Shown: positions 1-7,925 of the stretch, one piece after another
Layout: every line of letters begins with the position of its first letter
Numbering within the stretch: position 1 is the first letter of the stretch
Source: Bacteroidia bacterium
GTDB taxonomy: Bacteria; Bacteroidota; Bacteroidia; Bacteroidales; CAJPTX01
Direction of reading: 5' to 3'
NCBI GenBank assembly: GCA_905373625.1
Contig: CAJPTS010000011.1
Coordinates: 1-19,118 of the forward strand
Length of the DNA stretch: 19,118 nucleotides
Position numbers and translations under genes: made by a program
Notes under the pieces: generated by a model
Told to the model about the DNA's origin: nothing
What the model saw: only the letters and a program-made list of their open reading frames with translations
Database searches by the model: none

Positions 1-704
1 CCACCTTTTTGGTTCAGTACCTAAAAAAAACACATTACTATCTCCCCGATTTGGAGAACAACGTAGAGATGGATATTAACAGTCTGAGTACCTACCGTGC
101 CGATGCTTCTTCTCCGATTCCCATTCTTTTTCAAGCAGGTTATTTGACGATTAAGAGTTACGACTCCGAGCTTGATCTCTACCTGCTCGGCTATCCAAAC
201 GATGAGGTTAAGTACGGCTTTATCAAAAATCTTTTGCCTTCTTACACTTCATTGTTTATAGATGATTGTCGTCCGCTAGTAGCCAAATTCTACAAAGACG
301 TGCGGGCGGGCAAGGTAGATGAGTTCATGGACTCTCTTTCGCATCTTTTAGAAAGCATCCCTTATAGCACCGCGTCGGAAGAGGATGTTCGGTGGCGCGA
401 GCAGAACTATCAGATAGCTGTGGCGCTCATCTTTCAGTTGATGGGTTTTTATATCCAAACGGAAGTACACTCCGCCAAAGGTCGTGCGGACTGCGTAGTG
501 CATACTCAAGATATCATTTACATCTTTGAGTTCAAACTCTGGAGCGCTGGTACTGCTGAAGAGGCTTTAGCCCAAATTCAGGAGCAGGAGTATTACAAAC
601 CGCTTCTTTTGCAGGGCAAACAGGTAGTGCTCGTGGGCACGAGCTTTGATGAGGAGCGGCGCAATATCAAAGAGTGGAAAACGCTAGAGGTGAATGGATT
701 ATAG
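1..704 (+). CDS. AAA-ATPase-like / PD-(D/E)XK nuclease superfamily protein, C-terminal part (5' truncated by window edge)
   Basis: The frame is open from base 3 and has no credible start inside the window; the first codons read TFLVQYLKK, which resembles the internal TFL(V)xxLKK segment of this family. The gene therefore begins upstream, and the TTG at base 9 is not a real start. The LGYPNDEVKYGF segment (about bases 186-221) links the missing N-terminal AAA-ATPase-like part (PF09820 type) to a C-terminal nuclease-like domain (DUF1703/PDDEXK_9 type). The catalytic pattern is visible: Asp of GRAD at bases 489-491, then Glu and Lys of FEFK at 528-530 and 534-536. These proteins are common and multi-copy in Bacteroidota; their biological role is not settled. 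Stop is TAG at 702-704. The family call is fairly secure from the motifs, but no specific function can be claimed. Confidence 0.8.
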   Translation, partial: TFLVQYLKKTHYYLPDLENNVEMDINSLSTYRADASSPIPILFQAGYLTIKSYDSELDLYLLGYPNDEVKYGFIKNLLPSYTSLFIDDCRPLVAKFYKDVRAGKVDEFMDSLSHLLESIPYSTASEEDVRWREQNYQIAVALIFQLMGFYIQTEVHSAKGRADCVVHTQDIIYIFEFKLWSAGTAEEALAQIQEQEYYKPLLLQGKQVVLVGTSFDEERRNIKEWKTLEVNGL

Positions 705-780
705 ATGGTACGGAGAGTGAATATCTATTTAATTCTAGCATTCTCGGTTTGCACGTAACGGCAATTATTACGTATGGCTC

Positions 781-810
781 GTGATCTGTCGTCGATACCC
801 CCCAGATCAC
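781..810. repeat. 8-bp perfect inverted repeat upstream of smpB
   Basis: GTGATCTG at 781-788 is repeated as its exact reverse complement CAGATCAC at 803-810, with a 14-base spacer that ends in a run of C. No T tract follows, so it is not a standard intrinsic terminator. It sits between the nuclease gene and the smpB promoter candidate and covers the place where a -33 box would lie. It could be an operator or an RNA hairpin at the end of the upstream transcript; the sequence does not decide. Confidence 0.4.
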
Positions 811-823
811 TTACAATTATGCT

Positions 824-831
824 TACCTTTG
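824..831 (+). promoter_or_regulatory. Bacteroidota -7 promoter element (TACCTTTG) for smpB
   Basis: TACCTTTG matches the Bacteroidota sigma-ABfr -7 consensus TAnnTTTG exactly. It would start RNA near base 838, about 22 bases before the smpB ATG at 860. No TTTG is present at the usual -33 distance, so the match rests on the -7 box and its position. Confidence 0.5.
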
Positions 832-859
832 CGCACTGAATAGTGCGGTGGTATACGAT

Positions 860-1315
860 ATGGCAGAACGACTGATAGCCAAGAATCGGAAGGCGAGTTT
901 CCAGTACGAATTTATCGACACTTATACAGCGGGGATGGTGCTCACGGGCACCGAGATCAAGTCCTTGCGCGAGGGGCATGCGAGCCTCGTCGATGCGTAC
1001 TGCCTGTTTATTAACGGTGAGTTGTGGGTGCGTAACTTGCACATCCCCGAATACCACTTCGGGACTTTTTATAATCACGAGGTGCGGCGCGACCGCAAAT
1101 TACTGCTCAATGCGCGCGAACTACTTAAATTGCAACGCGGCGTAAATGCTAAAGGGAATACTATTATAGCCGTACGCCTTTTCATTAGTGGTAGAGGCTA
1201 CGCAAAGCTAGTAATTGCGCTAGCGAGAGGTAAGCAGCAACACGATAAGCGAGAAACGCTAAAGAAGCGCGACAATGACCGTGAGTTGCAGCGCTATCGT
1301 AGACAGAATAGCTAA
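860..1315 (+). CDS. smpB: SsrA-binding protein SmpB
   Basis: SmpB binds tmRNA and delivers it to stalled ribosomes for trans-translation. The 151-residue product has the usual length. It begins MAERLIAKNRKASF, carries the GTEIKSLREG segment at about residues 30-39, and ends in the lysine/arginine-rich tail (HDKRETLKKRD and beyond) that is typical of the family and contacts the decoding centre. I chose the ATG at 860 over the in-frame GTG at 848. The MAER-type start aligns with the family, and the GTG would leave only about ten bases after the start site predicted from the TACCTTTG element at 824. There is no clear Shine-Dalgarno sequence, which is normal in this phylum. The tmRNA gene (ssrA) is not in the window. 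panC follows 85 bases downstream on the same strand. Confidence 0.95.
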   Translation: MAERLIAKNRKASFQYEFIDTYTAGMVLTGTEIKSLREGHASLVDAYCLFINGELWVRNLHIPEYHFGTFYNHEVRRDRKLLLNARELLKLQRGVNAKGNTIIAVRLFISGRGYAKLVIALARGKQQHDKRETLKKRDNDRELQRYRRQNS

Positions 1316-1400
1316 CAGATTTTATACAGAAGCAAACACTCCGAGATCGTTAAAGACCGCGCGGGTGAAGTGAAATAATACGGAAAGCAGACAAAGAAAA

Positions 1401-2237
1401 ATGCAACAAGTCGAAACGTGTGAAGAATTGCGGAATCTGTTGGAGACGCATCGGGTACTAGCACGCTCCATAGGCTTAGTACCTACGATGGGGGCGTTAC
1501 ATGCAGGACATGTGTCGCTTATCAAACGTGCGATGGAGGAAAACGATGTGGTCGTAGTAAGCGATTTTGTCAACCCTACGCAGTTCAACAACCCGAATGA
1601 CTTTAGAACCTACCCGCGAGACCTTCTAAGCGATGGGAAGCTGGTAGAAAGTATTGGAGCTACTATCTTCTTTGCACCAAGCGAAAAAGAAATTTATCCC
1701 ACGCCAGATACGCGCCAATTTACTTTTGGTAACCTAGATAAAGTCTTCGAGGGCGCTCACAGACCAGGTCATTTCAATGGGGTAGGACAAATAGTGAGTA
1801 AACTTTTTGAGTTGGTACAGCCCACGCGTGCCTATTTCGGAGAGAAGGACTACCAGCAAATGCTCATCATTAAAGATTTGGTACGACAGTTGAAGTTGAA
1901 TATTGAGATAGTGCCGTGCCCCATTGTTCGAGAGGCAGACGGCTTAGCCATGAGTTCGCGAAATCAGCTGTTAGATTCGGAGTGCCGCCGCGAAGCGCCT
2001 ATTATCTATGCCACGCTGAAAGCATCTGGCGAATTATTAAAGACCAAACCGCTTGCCGAGGTGCGAGAATGGGCTATACAACAGATTGAAGCCAAAGCGC
2101 CTCTACGCGTGGAGTATTTGGAATTTGCAGATGCTGAAACGTTGCAACCACTCGCCGAATACCGTCCCGAGTATACGCGTTGTCTTACCGCCGTGCAAGC
2201 TGGTGCTGTGCGTCTGATAGATAACCTCGGCTACTAA
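1401..2237 (+). CDS. panC: Pantothenate synthetase (pantoate--beta-alanine ligase)
   Basis: PanC joins pantoate and beta-alanine with ATP to make pantothenate, the precursor of coenzyme A, in the cytoplasm. The 278-residue protein is close to the 283 of the E. coli enzyme. It shows the nucleotidyltransferase signature PTMGALHAGH (residues 28-37, with the HxGH-type motif), FVNPTQF (56-62), the GEKDYQQ motif (147-153) and the KMSKS-like MSSRN (184-188). The ATG at 1401 follows an A-rich leader and places the signature at its usual distance from the N terminus. panD begins 68 bases after the stop on the same strand. The two enzymes act consecutively, since PanD makes the beta-alanine that PanC uses, so co-transcription is likely. 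The stop codon lies in a small hairpin (2227-2242) without a T tract. Confidence 0.97.
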   Translation: MQQVETCEELRNLLETHRVLARSIGLVPTMGALHAGHVSLIKRAMEENDVVVVSDFVNPTQFNNPNDFRTYPRDLLSDGKLVESIGATIFFAPSEKEIYPTPDTRQFTFGNLDKVFEGAHRPGHFNGVGQIVSKLFELVQPTRAYFGEKDYQQMLIIKDLVRQLKLNIEIVPCPIVREADGLAMSSRNQLLDSECRREAPIIYATLKASGELLKTKPLAEVREWAIQQIEAKAPLRVEYLEFADAETLQPLAEYRPEYTRCLTAVQAGAVRLIDNLGY

Positions 2238-2305
2238 GCCGAAGCGGTCTGAAACGGAGAATACTATTACGGTTTTCGCTATAACCATAAAACCTTGAAA
2301 AGACT

Positions 2306-2653
2306 ATGCAAGTACAAATGCTTAAGTCTAAGATCCACAGGGTACATGTTACCGAAGCGAATCTAGATTATATCGGCAGTATTACGATAGACGAGGCTCT
2401 CATGGAAGCCGCGAATCTCTTGGAAGGGGAGCGGGTGTCCATCGTCAATGTGAATAACGGTGAGCGCTTTGATACCTATACTATACGCGGAGCACGAAAT
2501 TCGGGGGTTATTTGTCTTAATGGTCCAGCGGCACGGAAATGCGCAGTGAATGACATTGTGATCATCATTGGTTATGCTATTATGGATTTTGAGGAGGCGA
2601 AGACCTTTCAACCCTCTATCATCTTCCCAGATACGAAAACAAATAGGCTTTAA
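2306..2653 (+). CDS. panD: Aspartate 1-decarboxylase proenzyme
   Basis: PanD decarboxylates L-aspartate to beta-alanine for pantothenate synthesis. It is made as a proenzyme that cleaves itself between Gly24 and Ser25 to create the pyruvoyl cofactor. With the ATG at 2306 the sequence puts YIGS exactly at residues 22-25, matching the numbering of the E. coli enzyme and confirming the start. Other conserved residues fall in register: Lys9, Arg54 and Tyr58, with the NGPAA segment further on. At 115 residues it is a little shorter than the 126 of E. coli at the C terminus. It follows panC directly and is followed 17 bases later by the membrane protein gene, so the three are probably one transcript. 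Confidence 0.97.
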   Translation: MQVQMLKSKIHRVHVTEANLDYIGSITIDEALMEAANLLEGERVSIVNVNNGERFDTYTIRGARNSGVICLNGPAARKCAVNDIVIIIGYAIMDFEEAKTFQPSIIFPDTKTNRL

Positions 2654-2670
2654 GCATAGCACTCTGGCGG

Positions 2671-3705
2671 ATGGCGAAGCTCCAAACACTGCTCAAGCAG
2701 CCGCTTGTTAAAGTTTTAATAGTACTTCCCTTCTCGGTAGTACTGCTTTACTTAGCCTTCCGTGATGTGGAGATTGAGAGTTTCCTTGCCGCGTTTCATG
2801 ACGTTAATTGGGCTTGGATCGTAGTAGCGGTACTAATCAGTACCGCTTCTTTTTTTGTGCGTGCCGTACGGTGGCAGCAGCTCATGAATGCCGAATGCCG
2901 CTCAGTCTCCTTTTTCGAAGCATTTTATGCCCTCCTTTTTGGCTATTTCGTAAATCTTCTCATTCCTCGTGCGGGCGAGGTGGGACGGTGCACGCTCGTC
3001 GCTAATCGGACGTCCTTACCGCTTACCACAGCCTTAGGTACTGTGGTGACCGAACGCCTCATAGATTTACTCTCTTCGGTAGTAGTCACTTTGCTCGCAG
3101 TAATAGTAAGTTTTGATCGGTTCGGGCGCTTTCTTTGGAATCGCGTTTTACAGCCATTCTTTCTTACTTTTTCTGCAACAAGGATATATATATCGGCTGC
3201 GATAATTATCGCGCTTATTTTGGCTATTTTCTTGTTCTTATACCTACTTCGTGCAGGGCGCTTCGGACAGCGGATTCTAAACTGGTGGAATGATAAGAAA
3301 AAAGGTCTCCAGACGGGCATGAAAAGCATACTAAAACTTAGGGCGAAATGGCTTTTTCTGTTCTACACGTTCCTACTTTGGGGGTGTTATTGGCTCATGG
3401 CTTATACTATCTCTTTTGCACTCCCCGCAACGGCGCACCTCGGAGCAGCCGCGAGTTTGGCAATACTCGTGGTAGGCACATTTGGTATGATAATACCTGC
3501 CCAAGGCGGCATGGGGTCTTTTCATCTTGCCGTGGTGCTTTGGTTAGCTGTGGAAGGCGTTGCACGTCCCGACGCCCTCGCTTATGCGACGCTCTCGCAC
3601 GAAGGACAAGTCCTCTTGTACATAGTCCTACTTGCTTTGTGTTACTTGCTTACTTTTGTAGTCAAGCAGCGAAAGAGTAACACGCATGGTCAAGGTAAAG
3701 AGTAG
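2671..3705 (+). CDS. Flippase-like membrane protein, lysylphosphatidylglycerol synthase TM-region family (YbhN/UPF0104 type)
   Basis: The 344-residue protein is strongly hydrophobic, with about eight membrane segments near residues 13-30, 47-65, 82-98, 126-146, 165-190, 226-248, 258-278 and 315-335. The conserved motif region around residues 88-130 (NLLIPRAGEVGR, then TERLIDL) is characteristic of the PF03706 family. Members of that family include the membrane half of MprF and many uncharacterised proteins suggested to move lipids. No soluble lysyl-transferase domain is present, so this is the stand-alone membrane form and its substrate is unknown. It starts 17 bases after panD and its last 20 bases overlap the start of radA, which argues for translation from one message. 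The link to pantothenate synthesis looks positional rather than biochemical. The family call is secure; the lipid-flipping role is inference. Confidence 0.85.
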   Translation: MAKLQTLLKQPLVKVLIVLPFSVVLLYLAFRDVEIESFLAAFHDVNWAWIVVAVLISTASFFVRAVRWQQLMNAECRSVSFFEAFYALLFGYFVNLLIPRAGEVGRCTLVANRTSLPLTTALGTVVTERLIDLLSSVVVTLLAVIVSFDRFGRFLWNRVLQPFFLTFSATRIYISAAIIIALILAIFLFLYLLRAGRFGQRILNWWNDKKKGLQTGMKSILKLRAKWLFLFYTFLLWGCYWLMAYTISFALPATAHLGAAASLAILVVGTFGMIIPAQGGMGSFHLAVVLWLAVEGVARPDALAYATLSHEGQVLLYIVLLALCYLLTFVVKQRKSNTHGQGKE

Positions 3706-5050
3706 CTACGTTTGTCAGAATTGTGGCGCGAGTTCTGTAAAATGGCTAGGACGTTGCCCAGCTTGTGGGCAGTGGAATACTTACGTGGAAGAAAAAGTAG
3801 TACAACCCTCCACGAATGCCAAGGGGCTCATAGAGATCTCGCGTCAGGCACACCCACAGAACCTACGCGACGTACAGAGTAGTAACGAAGTACGTTTAGA
3901 TTCGGGACTACAAGAAGTAAACCGTCTCCTAGGAGGCGGTATAGTTCCAGGCTCTATTACCCTTCTGGGCGGAGAACCTGGAATCGGCAAATCAACCCTC
4001 TCGCTTCAAATTGCACTTTTTAGCCACTTTGGCCGAATTCTGTATGTCTCGGGCGAAGAGAGTGCTAGCCAGATTCGTATGCGTGCCGATCGTTTAGGCG
4101 CTTTGCCAGCGAACTGTCTTATACTTAACGAGACGCTCTTAGAGAGTATACTTCACCACTGCGCCGAAGTACAACCAGGTTTTGTTGTAATAGACTCTAT
4201 TCAGACGCTCTATACGGAGAATATGGACTCCTCAGCAGGCTCAGTAGGACAGGTGCGCGAATGTGCAGCAGCGCTGCTCCGTTATGCCAAGACGAGCGGC
4301 GTCCCTGTATTACTAATCGGACACATAAATAAGGAGGGTACACTGGCGGGTCCTAAAGTTTTAGAGCACATCGTAGATGTTGTTTTGCAGTTCGAGGGCG
4401 ACTCTAGCCATAACTACCGCTTGCTACGTTCCATTAAAAACCGCTTCGGTTCAACTTATGAACTGGCCATGTTTGAGATGCAGAGTACGGGGCTGCGTGA
4501 GATTACTAACCCCTCCGAGTTACTTCTCTCGCATCGACAGGAAAATCTCAGTGGTATTGCCGTGACAGTTCTTTTGAATGGTATACGCCCTCTTCTCGTT
4601 GAAGTACAGGCGTTGGTCAGCAATTCGGCGTATGGTACACCGCAGCGCTCTACTACGGGCTATGATCCGCGACGACTGAACATGCTCCTCGCCGTTTTAG
4701 AACGACGACTGAATCTGCGTATGGGCACTAAAGACGTATTCCTGAATATTGCGGGCGGCATTAAAGTAGATGACCCAGCCGTTGATCTCGGAGTGCTAGT
4801 AGCCATTCTCTCTTCGGTATATGATCTTGCCGTCCCGAGCGATTGGTGTTTTGCGGGTGAGGTGGGACTAGCGGGCGAGATCCGTCCTGTAGCACGTATG
4901 GATCAGCGTACGCTGGAAGCGCAACGTTTGGGGTTCAAACAGATCTTTGGTGCTAATCTTCCCCCCGAGACGGCGAGTGCTATACCTTTCAAAGGTTATC
5001 ACAGTGTTGCTAAAGTAGATGAGCTGACTAGGTTTTTGCTCAAGCAGTAG
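3686..5050 (+). CDS. radA: DNA repair protein RadA (Sms), branch-migration ATPase
   Basis: RadA is a RecA-like hexameric ATPase that helps process recombination intermediates. All expected parts are present in 454 residues: a C4 zinc ribbon (Cys10, Cys13, Cys24, Cys27, in CQNCG and CPACG), Walker A GGEPGIGKST (95-104), Walker B FVVIDS (166-171), the RadA-specific KNRFG motif (251-255), and a C-terminal Lon-protease-like domain from about residue 280. The ATG at 3686 lies inside the end of the preceding membrane protein gene (20-base overlap). It leaves only nine residues before the first zinc cysteine, which is normal. No terminator is visible before ispH; instead a TATCTTTG element begins four bases after the stop codon. 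Confidence 0.97.
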   Translation: MVKVKSSYVCQNCGASSVKWLGRCPACGQWNTYVEEKVVQPSTNAKGLIEISRQAHPQNLRDVQSSNEVRLDSGLQEVNRLLGGGIVPGSITLLGGEPGIGKSTLSLQIALFSHFGRILYVSGEESASQIRMRADRLGALPANCLILNETLLESILHHCAEVQPGFVVIDSIQTLYTENMDSSAGSVGQVRECAAALLRYAKTSGVPVLLIGHINKEGTLAGPKVLEHIVDVVLQFEGDSSHNYRLLRSIKNRFGSTYELAMFEMQSTGLREITNPSELLLSHRQENLSGIAVTVLLNGIRPLLVEVQALVSNSAYGTPQRSTTGYDPRRLNMLLAVLERRLNLRMGTKDVFLNIAGGIKVDDPAVDLGVLVAILSSVYDLAVPSDWCFAGEVGLAGEIRPVARMDQRTLEAQRLGFKQIFGANLPPETASAIPFKGYHSVAKVDELTRFLLKQ

Positions 5051-5061
5051 CACTATCTTTG
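5035..5061 (+). promoter_or_regulatory. Candidate Bacteroidota promoter for ispH
   Basis: TATCTTTG at 5054-5061 matches the TAnnTTTG -7 consensus, and TTTG at 5035-5038 could be the -33 box. The spacer is 15 bases, shorter than the 19 seen at the tRNA promoter in this window, so the upstream box is doubtful. Transcription would begin near 5068, about 46 bases before the ispH ATG. Confidence 0.45.
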
Positions 5062-5113
5062 CTCTGAGAAAATATGGTGTGTATTCCCTCACGGGGTAGA
5101 TGGTGACTCAGCA

Positions 5114-6001
5114 ATGCAAATCGAAATTGATCCGAATTCGGGCTTCTGTTTTGGCGTAGTACGCGCCATAGAGCTTGCAGAGCGTGAGCTCGAACAGCGA
5201 GGAGAACTGCTCTGTCTGGGCGATATCGTGCACAATGGCGCAGAGGTACAGCGTTTAGAAGAGGCGGGGTTACGCACCATATATGCAGAGGATTTGGGAA
5301 GGCACAGTAACGAACGTATTATGTTTCGTGCACATGGCGAACCCCCCAGTACGTACAAACGTGCACAAGAGTTGGACATGGAGGTCGTAGATGCCACGTG
5401 TCCTGTCGTATTGCAACTACAGAAGAAGGTAAAAAAGAGCGGCGAGGCGCTTAAAATGCGTGGAGGGCAGATTATCATCTTTGGGAAACCTGACCATGCC
5501 GAAGTAAATGGCTTGCGAGGACAAACCGACTGCGAGGTACATGTGATACAAAGCGCAGAAGATCTGAACGCCATAGATTTTCAACGCCCCACCGAATGCT
5601 TCTCGCAAACTACCATGAGTGCTCAACACTATAAAGAGATTACTGCGCTCATAGAGGAACGTATGCGTGCAGTTTGCACTACGGCAGAGCTGCCCTTAAA
5701 GATACATGCCAGTACGTGTGCACAGGTCGCTAACAGACACGAGTCTTTGGCACTCTTTGCCAAACAACATGATGCCATTCTCTTTGTGAGTGGGAAAAAA
5801 AGCTCCAATGGCAAAATGCTCTTCGAGGAATGTAAGAGTGTAAATCCGCGAACTTATTTTACCACGGGAATGGATGATATTGTGGCTGATTGGTTAAAGG
5901 GCGTAAACTCTCTCGGTATTTGCGGCGCCACCTCTACGCCCCGATGGCTGATGGAAGCCGTGGCAAGGCGCGTTCAACAAATGACCGAACGGCAAGCCTG
6001 A
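5114..6001 (+). CDS. ispH: 4-hydroxy-3-methylbut-2-enyl diphosphate reductase (IspH/LytB)
   Basis: IspH is the last enzyme of the methylerythritol phosphate pathway and reduces HMBPP to IPP and DMAPP with an iron-sulfur cluster. In the 295 residues the three cluster cysteines are Cys12 (GFCFGV), Cys96 (DATCPVV) and Cys202 (STCAQVANRHE). The substrate-site segments HNG (40-42), AHG (73-75) and HAEVNG (128-133, with the catalytic-type Glu130) and the C-terminal GATSTP (271-276) are also present. The start at 5114 puts Cys12 in the family position. It converges with cmk, leaving 13 bases between the two stops, and no terminator hairpin fits there. It is the single-domain form, without the S1 domains some bacteria fuse to it. 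Confidence 0.97.
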   Translation: MQIEIDPNSGFCFGVVRAIELAERELEQRGELLCLGDIVHNGAEVQRLEEAGLRTIYAEDLGRHSNERIMFRAHGEPPSTYKRAQELDMEVVDATCPVVLQLQKKVKKSGEALKMRGGQIIIFGKPDHAEVNGLRGQTDCEVHVIQSAEDLNAIDFQRPTECFSQTTMSAQHYKEITALIEERMRAVCTTAELPLKIHASTCAQVANRHESLALFAKQHDAILFVSGKKSSNGKMLFEECKSVNPRTYFTTGMDDIVADWLKGVNSLGICGATSTPRWLMEAVARRVQQMTERQA

Positions 6002-6014
6002 CTCCGTATAAAAA

Positions 6015-6713
6015 TCAGCGAGAAAGTTGTCTTATTCTTTCTTGTACAATGGGGAGTACCCATTCCATTTGTTGCGCAGGCGTCATAGCCGAATTGTCTA
6101 GTTCTATGGCATCAGGCGCTTTTTGCATGGGGTCGCAGGCACGCGTCTGATCTATTCGATCGCGCTGCGTTAAGTTGGTTAACACCTCTTCGTAGGTAGC
6201 GGGAAGTCCTTTTGCACAGAGTTCATCGAAACGGCGTTGCGCACGAACCGTATCACTAGCCACCATGAAAATCTTTAATTCTGCATTGGGGAAGACGGTT
6301 TGACCTATATCGCGTCCATCCATCACTATCGCCCCATCTTGTCCCAACAGGCGTTGTTGCGCCACCATAGCGCGACGTACAGCGGGGATGGAGGCTACTT
6401 GGCTAACGAGAGAACTTACTTCGTTACCGCGTATCTCATCGCCTAGCAACTCGCCATCTAAGGTTACCACGGGTTCTTTCTTATCGTTTAGTGTAAACGA
6501 CACTGTGTGCCCTGCTAAAAAGGACTCTACAGCGTCTTCGGCTAATGCCTCAGGTACATCTATCTTGGCACGTATGAAAGCCAAGGTGACAGCCCGATAC
6601 ATTGCCCCCGTGTCTATATAGATGTAACCGAGCTCGTGTGCTAGAGCTTTGGCAAAAGTACTCTTACCACAAGAAGAGAGACCATCTATAGCGATTGTAA
6701 TTCCGCGTTTCAT
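6015..6713 (-). CDS. cmk: Cytidylate kinase
   Basis: Cmk phosphorylates CMP and dCMP using ATP. The product from the ATG at 6713 is 232 residues, the normal size, and starts MKRGITIAIDG directly before the P-loop GLSSCGKST (11-19). DTGAMYRAVT (about 34-43) and MDGRDIG are the other family signatures. The reading frame stays open upstream to 6968, but the extra 85 residues overlap the porQ coding region and look nothing like a kinase, so I reject the longer form. The gene lies 43 bases after porQ on the same strand and is probably co-transcribed with it; ispH converges from the left. As I recall, porQ, cmk and ispH are neighbours in Porphyromonas gingivalis too. Confidence 0.96.
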   Translation of the reverse strand: MKRGITIAIDGLSSCGKSTFAKALAHELGYIYIDTGAMYRAVTLAFIRAKIDVPEALAEDAVESFLAGHTVSFTLNDKKEPVVTLDGELLGDEIRGNEVSSLVSQVASIPAVRRAMVAQQRLLGQDGAIVMDGRDIGQTVFPNAELKIFMVASDTVRAQRRFDELCAKGLPATYEEVLTNLTQRDRIDQTRACDPMQKAPDAIELDNSAMTPAQQMEWVLPIVQERIRQLSR

Positions 6714-6756
6714 CTTAAGGATCGGTTTTGTATTTGGGGCGATTCGAGTCAATGTA

Positions 6757-7890
6757 TTAGAGCGTTTCCTCTTCCTCGTCTTCCAAAAGTTCGTCTGTAG
6801 GCGCTTCGACTTTCCGACTGGGAGTCGCGTATGGGCGCATCGCAGCATCGCGTCCGCCACTAAAGTAGAATGCCACGGATAGGTGATTGCTTGCCCCCGT
6901 CGCATGATATACAGCACGACTAAAACGGACTGCCAAGCGGCGGATCTGTATGCCAAAACCCCATGCAAAGCCTTCTAACGAGTATTGCGAAGGAGTTATC
7001 ATCGCCATGCGTCGTCCGTGATTGTAGCTGCCCTGCACAAAGAAGTATCGCGAGGGGTGAAATTCTACGCCTACTATGGGGTGTGCCAGAATCTCCGAGC
7101 TGATATGCTGCCAGACCGAGGGGCGTTCTTTAGGATCTACTCCGTTCGCCAGTGCACCATCATAAGCCGACTCGCGTATAAAACGGCGCTGCCAGTTCTC
7201 TAGGTGTTGCAACGTAAATACAAAGACAATTGGAGCATAGCGCATGCGGATCTTTGCACCTGCCAGCAGCTCAAAAGGCGCGTCCTCGTGCCGACCTGAG
7301 TAGGTTTTCAGTGTCCCTCCGATATTCTGCGCCACAAGTCCCACCGAGACCAAGCCCGCACTGTCCGAGTAACCAACAGCTAGATCGCACGCTAGTCCGA
7401 GAGACCAGTATCGCTCTAAGCTCGAATAGAGGGGGGTGAGCGTCGTGCCTACACTCCAGCCACGTGGCAGCTGATAAGAGGCATGAAGTCCGACTGCCAT
7501 CTCGAAGGCGCGGAAGTGTCCCATTTCTTCTCCACGTTCGTCGCGTCGCACAAAGTCTCCGTACCACATCTGACGCATATGTCCCCCGACGGTCAGACTA
7601 CTATCTATGGCGTGGAAGTAGGAGGCGTAGCTATATTTCACGTCTGCGAAAAAGAGGCTGCCACTAACTTCTACTGCATTGTGTAACCGATGGTGTGCAA
7701 ATGCTGGATTGGCTACACTGAGCGACAAGTCTTTCTCGCCACCATACCCAGGCACTTTACCTCCTAGTGCTGCAATACGGGGCGAAATGGGTAACTGAAG
7801 GTAAGCATAAGTTGACTCACCGCCGCGTTGTCCCCGTACTTGGGAGGCAAAGCACAAGAAGAGTAGAAGAGGGAGAATGTAATACCTCAT
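6757..7890 (-). CDS. porQ: Type IX secretion system protein PorQ
   Basis: PorQ is an outer-membrane beta-barrel-type component of the Bacteroidota type IX secretion system and works with PorU, PorV and PorZ in attaching cargo to the cell surface. The 377-residue protein has a signal peptide (MRYYILPLLLFLCFASQVRG). The diagnostic N-terminal region follows: GGESTYAYLQLPISPRIAALGG at about residues 23-44 is given here as GGESTYAYLQLP and ISPRIAALGG. Then come the LSVANPA segment and many alternating amphipathic strands. It ends in an acidic tail (LLEDEEEETL) that may be lineage-specific. It is preceded by the thioesterase gene (35 bases) and followed by cmk (43 bases). No cargo protein or other T9SS gene is in the window. 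Its presence implies a T9SS encoded elsewhere in the genome. Confidence 0.88.
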   Translation of the reverse strand: MRYYILPLLLFLCFASQVRGQRGGESTYAYLQLPISPRIAALGGKVPGYGGEKDLSLSVANPAFAHHRLHNAVEVSGSLFFADVKYSYASYFHAIDSSLTVGGHMRQMWYGDFVRRDERGEEMGHFRAFEMAVGLHASYQLPRGWSVGTTLTPLYSSLERYWSLGLACDLAVGYSDSAGLVSVGLVAQNIGGTLKTYSGRHEDAPFELLAGAKIRMRYAPIVFVFTLQHLENWQRRFIRESAYDGALANGVDPKERPSVWQHISSEILAHPIVGVEFHPSRYFFVQGSYNHGRRMAMITPSQYSLEGFAWGFGIQIRRLAVRFSRAVYHATGASNHLSVAFYFSGGRDAAMRPYATPSRKVEAPTDELLEDEEEETL

Positions 7891-7925
7891 GATGCGCAGT
7901 ACAGCTCAGAGTACAGAGGGCAAGG

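Noticed and set aside
9..704. TTG at base 9 as a true start of the nuclease-family gene
   Set aside because: The frame is open to base 3 with family-typical residues before it, so the gene is cut by the window edge.
848..859. GTG start for smpB four codons upstream
   Set aside because: The ATG at 860 matches the family N terminus and fits the predicted transcription start better.
725..1078. 117-codon minus-strand frame opposite smpB
   Set aside because: It is a shadow of smpB with no recognisable features or initiation context.
2227..2242. 6-bp hairpin over the panC stop as a terminator
   Set aside because: No T tract follows, and panD lies just downstream on the same strand.
6714..6968. 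85-residue N-terminal extension of Cmk
   Set aside because: It overlaps the 3' end of porQ; the P-loop is correctly placed from the ATG at 6713.
7230..7686. Several 60-100 codon frames on both strands within porQ
   Set aside because: They are out-of-frame shadows of porQ with arginine- and serine-rich random composition.
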